Positions 16,269 to 24,577 of a stretch of DNA of 62,429 nt are shown piece by piece (position 1 is the first letter of the stretch; each line of letters begins with the position of its first letter). A program made the position numbers and the translations under genes. The notes under the pieces were generated by a model, which was not told the origin of the DNA, did not search any database, and saw only the letters and a list, made by a program, of their open reading frames with translations. The stretch is taken from positions 1 to 62,429 of the forward strand of contig DAOTXN010000030.1 of assembly GCA_034435435.1 (NCBI GenBank), read 5' to 3'. The stretch comes from DAOTXN01 sp034435435. GTDB taxonomy: Bacteria > Chloroflexota > Anaerolineae > S140-20.

Positions 16269-17040
16269 CAGCGCAGGTCGGCGGGGGGGGGCAGGCGTGG
16301 CGGGCCTATTGCTCCTGCTCGCTACCCTGGCCTGCAACGTGACCGCGCCCACGGCCACCCCCACTCCTTCAGCGCCGCCGCCGACGGACGTTCCGCTCGC
16401 CACCCCCCTTCCCACCCCCACAACCACGCCGACGCCAACACCCCTGCCGAGCGATACTGTATCGCCCGAGCCGAGGTCGAGCCAACCCACGAACCAACCC
16501 ACACCCTCCCCCACCCCCACCGGCCCCGGCTGTCTACGCCCACCGGACGATTACACCCGCGTCCAAGTCAACGGCGAGACCGTGAACGCCCGCACGCTGT
16601 GGATGCTGCAACAGGCAGCGGCGCTGTATAACGGTCCCGCCGACCTGCTGCGCGTGACCCAGGGCAGCTACAGCACCGGCGAGTCTACCAGTTTTGGCAC
16701 GCATGCCGGCGGCGGCGCGGTGGACATTTCCATCCGCAACCCGGCCGACCCGGCCCAGATTTTGTGGGACGAGACCGAGGCGATGGTGCGGGCGCTGCGC
16801 TTGGCGGGGTTCGCGGCGTGGTATCGCGCGCCGGGCGACCTGGGCGAGGGTTCGCCCGCGCACATCCACGCCATCGCCGTCGGCGACGTCGAGCTGTCGC
16901 CGGCGGCCGTGGAGCAGCTCACCGGCCCCGGCGGTTACTTTCGCGGGCTGGATGGCCTGCCGCCCGAATACGGCGGCCCCCACCCCGACCCACACGGCGG
17001 GCCGGTGGTATGCCCGTGGATGATCGAGATGGGCTACTGA
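16252..17040 (+). CDS. Lipoprotein with M15-like zinc D-Ala-D-Ala peptidase domain
   Basis: The 262-residue precursor has a signal peptide ending in lipobox LATLAC (Cys about residue 27). A Thr/Pro-rich stalk (about 30-95) follows, then a globular domain with THAGGGAVDIS (about 150-160) and AHIHAI (about 210-215). The spacing SxxH-x6-D with a later HxH is that of zinc DD-carboxypeptidases of the M15/hedgehog-like fold, suggesting peptidoglycan trimming outside the membrane. GGAGGTGAAAA precedes the ATG at 16252. The gene starts inside the phosphatase gene and ends 7 bp into the convergent binding-protein gene, leaving no room for a separate terminator. Confidence 0.75.
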   Translation: MNKGPDSAGRRGGAGVAGLLLLLATLACNVTAPTATPTPSAPPPTDVPLATPLPTPTTTPTPTPLPSDTVSPEPRSSQPTNQPTPSPTPTGPGCLRPPDDYTRVQVNGETVNARTLWMLQQAAALYNGPADLLRVTQGSYSTGESTSFGTHAGGGAVDISIRNPADPAQILWDETEAMVRALRLAGFAAWYRAPGDLGEGSPAHIHAIAVGDVELSPAAVEQLTGPGGYFRGLDGLPPEYGGPHPDPHGGPVVCPWMIEMGY

Positions 17041-18353
17041 GTCGAGTGGGCCAGCAAAAAATACTCCTGGGTGCGCTGTTCGGCCAGGCTGGCGGCCTCG
17101 GCCACGCTGATGTCCCCGTAAAAAGCGCGCTCTATTTCCTCGCTGGCGACGTTCTCTATTTCCTGCCAGGTGCTGATCACCGGTACACGCCGCAGGGCCG
17201 GAATGGTGTCGAGAAAAACCCGGCTGCGGCTGGGAAGGCGGGTCGGATCCAGAAAGGCCGCGGACTCGGCCACGGCGATGAGCGAGGGGACGGTGCGACC
17301 GGTCTTGGCGATGATGGTTTGCCCTTCGACCGAGTTGGCGTACTCGATGAAAGTCCAGGCGTCCGCTTTGTTCCGGGTCGTGCGCGACAGGCAGTAGGCG
17401 TCGCTGTGCAAAATGCCGGCGGCGGTCCGACCTGTGGGCAGCGGGGCGATGTCCCAGGTAAAACTCGTGATCTCGCGATAGGTCGGCGTGCCGCGCCGGC
17501 TGTTGAGATACATGGCCGTAGTTCCGGCCACAAAGCGACTCTCGCTGTCTTGGGCCGCTTCTTCGACCCTGTCGGGGACGACGCCGTGCACCTGCCGCAA
17601 GTCCACGAACCATTGCAGCGCCTGCTGCGTGGGAGGGTGAGTCAGAACGAGCCGGCCGGGTAAGGTCTCGTCGTCTACCAGGGGAGCGCCGTTTTGCCAC
17701 ACAAAGGGCGCCAGGCGAAAGAGCGAAGGCTCCACGCCCAGGCCGTATTGGTCCACGCGCCCATCGCCGTTCAGGTCGCGGGTGAGGGCGCGGGCGGTCG
17801 CCACAAAGTCGTCCCAGGTCCAATCGTCGGAGGGATAAGGGAGATTGGCCGCATTGAACAGGTCTTGGTTATAATAAACCACCAGGCTGGAGATGTTCTG
17901 CGGCAGGCACATCAAGGTCCCTTCCCAGGTGAACGCCTCCAGGGTAGCAGAATAAAAATCGGCGGCCTGGATGACGGCGCTGGCCTGCAAAAAGGGACCG
18001 ATGGGTTCGAGCAGACCGCTGGCGGCAAAGCTGGCGTAGCGCCGATAGTTCATCAAAGTAACGTCGGGTGGGTTGCCGGCGGCGAACTCGGTGGCCAGGC
18101 GGGTGCGATAGTCGCTGGCCGAGGGGATGTGCGTGAGCTCAACGTGGATGTTCGGATGGGCCTGGTGAAAGGCCTCCACCAGGTCGAGGTAGGCCCGACG
18201 CTCGGCCGGATCGCCAAACACCATAAAGGTGACAGTGTGGGACGCCTTTTGCCCACGGTTGCCGCAAGCCGCACTCAAGAACAGAAAACTGAGCACGATT
18301 AACAAACGAGTCACATAGCCGATAACAAAGAAATTTCTACGCTTGTCAACCAC
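17034..18353 (-). CDS. Sugar ABC transporter solute-binding lipoprotein (family 1)
   Basis: A 439-residue lipoprotein with signal peptide and lipobox FLSAAC (Cys about 27). VTFMVFGDPAERRAYLDLV opens the binding domain, and the ligand-cleft segment NPPDVTLMNY and the hinge block WTWDDFVATARALT are typical of family 1 extracellular sugar-binding proteins. The start is the GTG at 18353, six bases after AAAGGAGG. No ATG exists between this RBS and the mature domain, and the much longer reading frame upstream is only the shadow of the permease gene. It delivers a sugar or oligosaccharide to the two permeases upstream. Confidence 0.88.
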   Translation of the reverse strand: MVDKRRNFFVIGYVTRLLIVLSFLFLSAACGNRGQKASHTVTFMVFGDPAERRAYLDLVEAFHQAHPNIHVELTHIPSASDYRTRLATEFAAGNPPDVTLMNYRRYASFAASGLLEPIGPFLQASAVIQAADFYSATLEAFTWEGTLMCLPQNISSLVVYYNQDLFNAANLPYPSDDWTWDDFVATARALTRDLNGDGRVDQYGLGVEPSLFRLAPFVWQNGAPLVDDETLPGRLVLTHPPTQQALQWFVDLRQVHGVVPDRVEEAAQDSESRFVAGTTAMYLNSRRGTPTYREITSFTWDIAPLPTGRTAAGILHSDAYCLSRTTRNKADAWTFIEYANSVEGQTIIAKTGRTVPSLIAVAESAAFLDPTRLPSRSRVFLDTIPALRRVPVISTWQEIENVASEEIERAFYGDISVAEAASLAEQRTQEYFLLAHSTQ

Positions 18354-18373
18354 CTGAATCCTCCTTTTCGTGT

Positions 18374-19186
18374 TCAGCGGTCGATGCGGGCAAAGTAAGG
18401 TTGAGCCAGTAAGAACAAAGCCACTGGGATGGCCGTAGACATCACCGCCGCAGCCATCAACAGCGGCCAATCCGAGCGATCCATTTGCTGCAACAACTGC
18501 AGGGCGACGGGCAGCGTGTAACGGCGTTCGGAACTCAAGTACAGCAACGGGCTGAGAAAATCCCCCCAATAAACCACAAAGCTGAGCAGGGCGACGCCGA
18601 CGGCTGTCGGCCGGGCGATGGGCAGGGCCACCCAGGCCCAGGTCTGCCACGCGCCGTCTCCGTCCAGGCGGGCGGCGTCGTACATGGCGCTGGGGATGCG
18701 CCGGAAGGCCCGGTAAAACATGAGCACGTAAAAAGGGCTGCTGCCCATCCAGGCCGGGGCGATCAGCGCCCAAACCGAGTCCAGCCAGCCCAGTTCTTTG
18801 TAGATGATAAAGCGGGGCGACCAGAGGGCGATGCCCGGCGCCATCAACACGGCCAGCGATAACACCACCCAGCGGCGCTGGCTGGCGCGGGGCAATTGGG
18901 ACATGCCGAAACCGGCCCACGAGCTGGTGAGCAGGGTCAGCGGCACGGCCAGGGCCACGACCAGCCCAGAGTTGAGGGCATAACGCCCGATGGGCGCCAA
19001 TTGCCACGCCCGGCTGAAATTGTGCACGGTCAGCCCGGCGGGCAGGAGGCGCAAGGTTTGCGGCAAGGGAACGCCTCGCGGATGCAGCGCGGCGGCCATC
19101 ATCCAGACCAACGGCAGCAGAAACACCAGCGCAATTAGGGCACGCACCCCAAAAAACAGCCCCGATTTAGATAACAAACGTTTCAT
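18374..19186 (-). CDS. Sugar ABC transporter permease (MalG/UgpE type)
   Basis: A 270-residue inner-membrane permease with about six hydrophobic helices. The EAA loop, which docks the ATPase, is AMYDAARLDGDGAWQTWAWVALPIARP (about residues 175-201; only the EAA-like Ala and Gly are strictly conserved). The start is set at the ATG 19186 (MKRLLSK). A TTG 30 bp upstream is an alternative. Either start overlaps the end of the MalF-type gene, implying coupling. No ATP-binding subunit is encoded nearby, so a shared MsmK-like ATPase elsewhere is likely. Confidence 0.85.
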   Translation of the reverse strand: MKRLLSKSGLFFGVRALIALVFLLPLVWMMAAALHPRGVPLPQTLRLLPAGLTVHNFSRAWQLAPIGRYALNSGLVVALAVPLTLLTSSWAGFGMSQLPRASQRRWVVLSLAVLMAPGIALWSPRFIIYKELGWLDSVWALIAPAWMGSSPFYVLMFYRAFRRIPSAMYDAARLDGDGAWQTWAWVALPIARPTAVGVALLSFVVYWGDFLSPLLYLSSERRYTLPVALQLLQQMDRSDWPLLMAAAVMSTAIPVALFLLAQPYFARIDR

Positions 19187-20078
19187 CCGTCGTACCGATA
19201 TTCCACTGGCGGGCAATGACGTACAACCCCAAGACGATCAGACCGGTCAACCCGTACATGACCCACAGCGCGGCGCTGGCCGTGCCGAATGAGAGCAAAT
19301 CAAAGCCCTGTTCATAGACAAAAAGCGGCAAGGTGTAGGTCGCGTAATATGGGCCGCCGCCCGTGGCGAGCATGATGGCGGCGAACGATTCCTGGAAGGT
19401 CAAGATGGCGTCGCGGAAGGAAAGTAGCAGCAGAATCGGCGCCATCAAGGGCAGAGTGATGTGCCAAAAGATGCGCCCGCTGCCGGCGCCGTCCACGCGC
19501 GCGGCGTCTTCAATATCCGCCGGTATATCTTGCAGCGCAGCCAGGCTCACCAGGAAACCCTCGCCGATTTGCCACACAGACATCAAGACCAGGGCCGGCT
19601 TGGCCCACAGCGGGTCGGCAAACCAACCCGGTCCAGCGATGCCCGCCGCGCGCAGGAGCAGGTTGAGCGGTCCAAACAAGGGATTCAGAATCCACAACCA
19701 GGCCAGCGTGTATGCGGCGCTGGGAATGACGGTGGGAAGATACACGGAAACGCGAAACCAGCCCACCAGAGGGCCGCTGCGTTGTAGCAGCCGCGCCAGC
19801 AAAAACGCGCCCAAGACGCGCAAGGGCACGGGGATGATCACCAGGGCCAGCGAATTTTTCACACTCAGGTTGAACAGCTCGTCGGTGCGGGCCAGGACAA
19901 AGTTGAGCTTCCCCACCCAGACGGGTGCAGAGAGGGCATCGTAGCGAAAAAAAGCCAACACAAAGGAAACCAGAGCCGGCAATACGACGAGCAAGAGAAT
20001 ACCGGACAAATACGGCAGCAGGAGCAGGCGAACGCGAGTATGATATTTGAGGCGCGGGCGGTGACGACGAGCAAACAT
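19167..20078 (-). CDS. Sugar ABC transporter permease (MalF/UgpA type)
   Basis: A 303-residue permease with six predicted transmembrane segments beginning at LLLLPYLSGILLLVVLPAL (about 18-36). The EAA loop is DIPADIEDAARVDGAGSGR (about residues 195-213) followed by ITLPLMAPILLL. The family partner is a MalG-type subunit, which follows here with overlap. It is the first gene of the transporter operon, so the order is MalF-MalG-binding protein, the reverse of the common arrangement. A strong hairpin just upstream separates it from the preceding leftward gene. Confidence 0.87.
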   Translation of the reverse strand: MFARRHRPRLKYHTRVRLLLLPYLSGILLLVVLPALVSFVLAFFRYDALSAPVWVGKLNFVLARTDELFNLSVKNSLALVIIPVPLRVLGAFLLARLLQRSGPLVGWFRVSVYLPTVIPSAAYTLAWLWILNPLFGPLNLLLRAAGIAGPGWFADPLWAKPALVLMSVWQIGEGFLVSLAALQDIPADIEDAARVDGAGSGRIFWHITLPLMAPILLLLSFRDAILTFQESFAAIMLATGGGPYYATYTLPLFVYEQGFDLLSFGTASAALWVMYGLTGLIVLGLYVIARQWNIGTTDETFVI

Positions 20079-20121
20079 GGTCTATGTCTTTCACAGTGTC
20101 CGCGGTAAAAAGAACAGGGAA

Positions 20122-20159
20122 AACCTACGGCTGTCAGACTGAACCGACAGCCGTAGGTT
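20122..20159 (-). terminator. Rho-independent terminator
   Basis: Perfect 14-bp stem, AACCTACGGCTGTC (20122-20135) with GACAGCCGTAGGTT (20146-20159), and a 10-nt loop. On the minus strand the stem is followed by TTTTCCC. It ends transcription of the leftward secreted-protein gene (20252-22327) before the transporter operon. Confidence 0.75.
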
Positions 20160-20165
20160 CTGGCT

Positions 20166-20246
20166 GGCTTGTATAGCGGCTTTATAGCCGCTCCATGAGC
20201 AGGCTTCGCCGTGAGCTCAGCCGAACGGTATGGAAACCTGCTCTAC
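20166..20246. repeat. GTAGGGC-type repeat, diverged copy 3
   Basis: A first hairpin AGCGGCT-ttat-AGCCGCT is followed by GAGCAGG and, after an inserted stretch, tatggaaACCTGCTCTAC. The second arm keeps the tatggaaA-CCTGC-CTAC signature of the copies at 131 and 13235. It lies 5-8 bp downstream of the stop codon of the leftward gene at 20252. Confidence 0.55.
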
Positions 20247-20251
20247 AAGGG

Positions 20252-22327
20252 CTAGGGTCGCAGGACCACGATGGTGGTGCCGTCGCTATCGCCGTCCGGG
20301 TCATGGTTCTGGCCCGCGTCGTAGGTGAACCCGGCAGCCGTGATATTGTCAACTGTCATGGTCACAAACGAATTGGTGGCCGTCGCCATTCTGGGCGAGC
20401 GCATACGACAGGCGCCTGCGGGATTGGTCGTACAACTGGCCGCAACGGCGGCGCCGGATTCGGGCGTGAAAGTCGCAGATACCGTCGCGCCACTCACCGG
20501 GGCGTGAGCGTCATCGTGCACCCGCACGATAACCGTCGCCTGCCATCTCGCGCCGACGACGCGCGCGCTGCCGTCCAGATCGCCCGAGTGGACAGCCGGG
20601 CCGCCCGCGCCGCCGCAGTCGGGGAAGCGGAACGAGCCGATGCGGGTCTTCCAGGAGGCCGAGCCTGTGGTCTGAACCCATTCTTGGGTGTACCAGAAGG
20701 TACAATCGTCCACCGGATCCACCGCCATCATACTATAGTCGCCCCAGCGGTTATACGTATTATCGGTTTGCGAACCGCTGCCGGCGACGATCGTACCCTC
20801 ACCCTGCGGCATCGTGCCGAGCGGGTCGCTGGCCAGGCGGCCAGTGTACTGCACCGACGGGTAGATGGTGCTGCTAGAGGTCGAGTAGCCTAGCGCGATG
20901 TTGCCGTTGACGTCCATAGCGGCGCTACCCATCCAGCGGTGAGCCGCATCGGGCGCAAAGCTGCCCTGCTGGTAGATGACCCAACCGCCGCCGCCGGTGT
21001 TGCGCAGCTCATACCAGCGCACGCCGGCGTGACTCGTCGCATCGACGTCTACGGTGTGGTTGGTCACCAGCGTCTCGTAGCCGCCAAAGTTGCGGTATTG
21101 CAAGCGATACATCAAGCGGTCCGAGATGGCGTCCAGCTTGGCCGTCGTGCCGGGCTGCGGGATGCACTTGCGGCCGTTCGATCCACAGCTCAAACCGCTG
21201 TCAAAAGCGGCTGTGGGCAGGGCCGTATCGAAAGTGAAGGTGGAATTGGCCGTATTCGTCCAATCCACGTGGAATTCCCACAACTGAACTTGATCGGGAG
21301 AATAACCCCAGGCGTCGTCGTCCACCTCGGCAAAGATATTGGGCGCGCCGGCCGGTGGAACGGGGCCATCCAGGTCAGAGGGCAGCATGCCGCCCAGGTT
21401 GGGATCGGTGCTATACAGGTCGAACTTGACCATACGCGCCACGCCGCCGACGAGCATCTGGTCGCGCTCAAAGACGGCCACGCCCTGGCCGCCCCAGGTG
21501 AAGGTGCCGCCGTTGAACTGGTTGACGGCCATATAGTAACCATCCGGCCACACGCCGAACTTGGGATAGTCGTTCAGCTTGGTATTGCTCCACAGGAAAT
21601 CGTAGCGATGCCAGGCCCCCAACGGATCGCCCGTCTGCGAGACGGCAATACACTGGTGAAAGTTGTTGAGCAAGCTGGAGGGGAAAGCGAACTGGCTCAT
21701 GAGCCAGCGATCGGCCAGCGCGTCGTACAGCACGATGGGGTCGCCGTTGTTATTCGTCTCGCAAATCCCGCCAAAGCCGGCCCATAGCGTGTTGCCGGCG
21801 GCCGGGCCGTACAGACTGACGCCAGACTTGTTCCAGATCTGGAAGCTCAGGTTGATCCACTGCACATAGTGGTTCGGGCCAACGTCGCCTTCCGTGTCGG
21901 GCGGCCAGCCCCCGAAGAGATTGCCTACACCGTCAAAGCTCAGAATAGGAGCCGGGATATTCGGTTCCACGGCGCCGGTCTGTAGCACCGGGTCAACAAA
22001 GCCGGTGATCTCGTTCGCCTCCTGGCCGCCACGCAGATCCAGATTGACGAATTGATCTGGGTCTGCTCCCTGAAGCGTAGGGGCGATGGGCGTAATCGAG
22101 CCTAACGGAGCCGAAACGTCATTTTTGACCGGATAAACCACCTCAGGTCCAAAGGCGCTGGATGCAACGCTTTGATCCACGCCGACCGGCGATGCCACAC
22201 CCACAGCCGCGACTGACCGCAAGGCGCGTTGGTGCACGACGCTCTCCGCGGCCGGGCCTACCGGTCCGGCCAAAAGCGTAACGCCGGCAACCATAAAAAC
22301 CAACAGTAAACCGATACGTCTGATCAC
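20252..22327 (-). CDS. Large secreted protein with C-terminal Ig-like domain, function unknown
   Basis: The 691-residue protein starts with a signal peptide (about 1-26). A long beta-rich core follows, with FDGVGNLFGGWPPDTEGDVG (about 150-169), HYVQWINLSFQIWNKSG and repeated WGDYSMMAVDP-like strands; such proteins occur in several phyla as uncharacterised secreted proteins. The last 100 residues form a Big-type Ig-like domain (VIVRVHDDAHAPVSGATVSATF) with a Cys pair and a Ca2+-loop-like DPDGDSDG near the end. GTG at 22327 is preceded by TAGGAGGAAC at perfect spacing. It is flanked by its own terminator and repeat, so probably monocistronic. It lacks the LPLVLR tail. Confidence 0.75.
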   Translation of the reverse strand: MIRRIGLLLVFMVAGVTLLAGPVGPAAESVVHQRALRSVAAVGVASPVGVDQSVASSAFGPEVVYPVKNDVSAPLGSITPIAPTLQGADPDQFVNLDLRGGQEANEITGFVDPVLQTGAVEPNIPAPILSFDGVGNLFGGWPPDTEGDVGPNHYVQWINLSFQIWNKSGVSLYGPAAGNTLWAGFGGICETNNNGDPIVLYDALADRWLMSQFAFPSSLLNNFHQCIAVSQTGDPLGAWHRYDFLWSNTKLNDYPKFGVWPDGYYMAVNQFNGGTFTWGGQGVAVFERDQMLVGGVARMVKFDLYSTDPNLGGMLPSDLDGPVPPAGAPNIFAEVDDDAWGYSPDQVQLWEFHVDWTNTANSTFTFDTALPTAAFDSGLSCGSNGRKCIPQPGTTAKLDAISDRLMYRLQYRNFGGYETLVTNHTVDVDATSHAGVRWYELRNTGGGGWVIYQQGSFAPDAAHRWMGSAAMDVNGNIALGYSTSSSTIYPSVQYTGRLASDPLGTMPQGEGTIVAGSGSQTDNTYNRWGDYSMMAVDPVDDCTFWYTQEWVQTTGSASWKTRIGSFRFPDCGGAGGPAVHSGDLDGSARVVGARWQATVIVRVHDDAHAPVSGATVSATFTPESGAAVAASCTTNPAGACRMRSPRMATATNSFVTMTVDNITAAGFTYDAGQNHDPDGDSDGTTIVVLRP

Positions 22328-22846
22328 AATGTTCCTCCTACTAGCGTAAAAAAATATAAAGTGGGTTATGCTTTACAGAAACAGGGAATGCGCCGAAATA
22401 AAGTGTGATCACCCCCTTCCAAACGACAGTTGATCGAAAGCACAAGCACTGCCGGGACTGACAAGTCCTTCAATCCGTGTACTGGCTATCAATCCACAGG
22501 CTTCATGTCAGGAGTGATGAGTGGAGTCAGATGATCCCTATTCAATATCGCGTTATAGGGTCTGAATATAAATAATTATACCACAGAACAATCTGTACGT
22601 GTGTTAAGAATGGTGAAAATCGAGAAAAAGAACTGTTAGAAATTGTATGAATCGCAATCGCCCACACGCGGTTTCACGAGATCGCAGATTTCCTCAGGTG
22701 AGATTGGTTTAACCGTACAAGCGCCCACCATAGCGTAACAGGCTTGCCCCGCGCTATGTTCGATAGTACAATCATGTCAGCGGTAAATGACGACCGCCAA
22801 GCTGATCCACGGTCCTTTAGAACATTTCAGCAGCCAGGGAGGTAAA
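22328..22846. other. 519-bp AT-richer divergent intergenic region
   Basis: I see no gene here. It holds a rightward promoter at 22744-22772 and minus-strand -10-like boxes (TATAAT at 22580-22575; TATATT near 22358). A short inverted repeat ACAGA-acaa-TCTGT lies next to the first. The AT content around 22550-22650 is clearly above its surroundings, as in regulated upstream regions. Confidence 0.5.
22744..22772 (+). promoter_or_regulatory. Promoter of the ThDP-ADH-SCP2-CaiB operon
   Basis: -35 TTGCCC at 22744-22749, 17-bp spacer, -10 TACAAT at 22767-22772. It leaves a leader of about 65 nt ending in GGGAGGTAAA before ATG 22847. Confidence 0.6.
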
Positions 22847-24577
22847 ATGAATACGACGATGGGCGCCGATCTCCTGGTCAAGTGTCTGATCCAGGAAAAT
22901 GTTCGCTTTGTGTTTGGCATTCCGGGTGGGCAACTGTGCCCTATCTTGGATGCCATCCGCCGTTTCGGGACGGACGCGGGCTTACAGTTCATCATGACCC
23001 GGCACGAGCAGGCCGCCGCGCACATGGCCGACGCTTACGCTCGCGTCACCGGCGAGCCGGGCGTGTGCATCGGTACGGTGGGACCCGGCGCCGCCGACCT
23101 GGTACCTGGCGTGTACGCCGCCTGGGCCGACTCGATCCCGATGCTAGTGCTCACAGCCCAAAACCAGACCTGGAAGAGCTACCCCGAACGCGGCTCGATG
23201 CAGTCGCTGGACCAGGTCGGCCTGTTCGAACCGATCACCAAGTGGCGCGCCCGTGTGACCCACTGGCAGCGCGTCCCTGAGCTGGTGCAGCGCGCCTTCC
23301 GCGTGGCCGTGTCGGGCCGTCCGGCCCCGGTCCACCTGGACCTGCACGTGGACGTGCTGGTGGCGACCGGCGACGAGTCATCCCTCACCTTCCCTCCAGC
23401 CGCTCCCGAGCGTTACCGGCCCGAGCGCCGGCCCGTCGCCCCGCCCGAACTGATCGAAGCGGCGGCTCACACGCTGGTGGAGGCCGAGCGCCCGCTGATC
23501 CACCCCGGCGGCGGGGCGCTGCGCTCCGGCGCGTGGGACGAGGTGCGTGAGCTGGCCGAATATCTCTCGGCCCCGGTCACCACCAGCCAGGGCGCGTGCG
23601 GTGTGCTGCCCGAAGACCACCCATTGTGTCTCATCGCCGGCGGCTATGGCGCGCTGGGTGCGCAGGCCATGGCCGACGTGGTGTTGCTGGTCGGTGGGCG
23701 GCTGGGCGACGTGGACTTTTGGGGGCAACCCCCCTTCTGGGGCGAGCCGGAGCACCAAAAGCTGATCCAGATCGACATCGCCCCAGAGAACGTGGCCCTC
23801 AACCGTCCGGTGGACCTGGCGCTGGTCGGCGACGCACAAGCCACCCTGCGCGCGCTCATCCAGGCCGTGCAGCGATTGACGCCCCCCGTCCCCGAGCGCC
23901 CCAGCATGGCCGAATACCAGGAGACCCAGGCGGTCTGGCTGGCGCAGTTCGAAGAAGGAGCCACGTCGGAGCAAAAACCCATCCATCCGCTGCGCCTGCT
24001 GCGCGACGTGCGGGCTTTTTTTCCGCGCAACGCCATCTGCGTGGTGGACGGCGGCAACACCAACGTGTGGTCCCACTATGTGAACCGGGTTTACGAACCC
24101 CGCTCCTTCCTGTGGACGGCCGACTCCGGCCACCTGGGAGCCGGTTTGCCCTACGCCATCGGGGCCAAACTGGCCCGGCCCGAGCGCCCGGTGTATGCGA
24201 TTTGCGGCGATGGAGCTTTCGGTCTGAACATCCAGGAGCTAGAGACGGCCGCCCGACTCAAGCTCCCCTTTGTCGTCGTCGTGGCGAACGACCGTCAGTG
24301 GGGGATGATCAAAGCCGTGCAGATGGCGGCCTATGACGCCCGTTACATCGGCGTGGATTTCAACGACGTGCGCTACGACCAGGTGGCCCAGGCCATGGGC
24401 TGTTGGGGCGAGCGGGTGGAGGAACCGGAAAGCATCACACCGGCCCTGGAGCGGGCCGTGGCCTCGGGCAAGCCGGCAGTGCTAGATGTGGTCGTGGACG
24501 CGTGGGCTAACTTGACCCCGCCCGACCTGGAAAACCTGGACGCGGTGTGGATGGAAGGATGCGAGCTGCCATGGTGA
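22847..24577 (+). CDS. Thiamine diphosphate-dependent enzyme (acetolactate synthase/benzoylformate decarboxylase superfamily)
   Basis: A 576-residue protein with the full three-domain ThDP fold. The PYR domain has the catalytic Glu in MTRHEQAAAHMADAYAR (about 53) and GTVGPGAADLV. A central Rossmann-like domain spans about 190-320. The PP domain has the ThDP/Mg2+ motif GDGAFGLNIQELETA (about 451-465). The start follows GGGAGGT. It could be an acetolactate synthase-like, 2-oxoacid decarboxylase or sulfoacetaldehyde-type enzyme; no regulatory subunit gene follows, arguing against valine synthesis. The gene heads a four-gene operon with a CoA-transferase, which points to catabolism of a 2-oxo or CoA-linked acid (inference). 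Confidence 0.82.
   Translation: MNTTMGADLLVKCLIQENVRFVFGIPGGQLCPILDAIRRFGTDAGLQFIMTRHEQAAAHMADAYARVTGEPGVCIGTVGPGAADLVPGVYAAWADSIPMLVLTAQNQTWKSYPERGSMQSLDQVGLFEPITKWRARVTHWQRVPELVQRAFRVAVSGRPAPVHLDLHVDVLVATGDESSLTFPPAAPERYRPERRPVAPPELIEAAAHTLVEAERPLIHPGGGALRSGAWDEVRELAEYLSAPVTTSQGACGVLPEDHPLCLIAGGYGALGAQAMADVVLLVGGRLGDVDFWGQPPFWGEPEHQKLIQIDIAPENVALNRPVDLALVGDAQATLRALIQAVQRLTPPVPERPSMAEYQETQAVWLAQFEEGATSEQKPIHPLRLLRDVRAFFPRNAICVVDGGNTNVWSHYVNRVYEPRSFLWTADSGHLGAGLPYAIGAKLARPERPVYAICGDGAFGLNIQELETAARLKLPFVVVVANDRQWGMIKAVQMAAYDARYIGVDFNDVRYDQVAQAMGCWGERVEEPESITPALERAVASGKPAVLDVVVDAWANLTPPDLENLDAVWMEGCELPW

Noticed and set aside
18354..19007. N-terminal extension of the solute-binding protein
   Set aside because: It is the shadow of the MalG-type permease gene; a GTG with AAAGGAGG at 18353 directly precedes the signal peptide.
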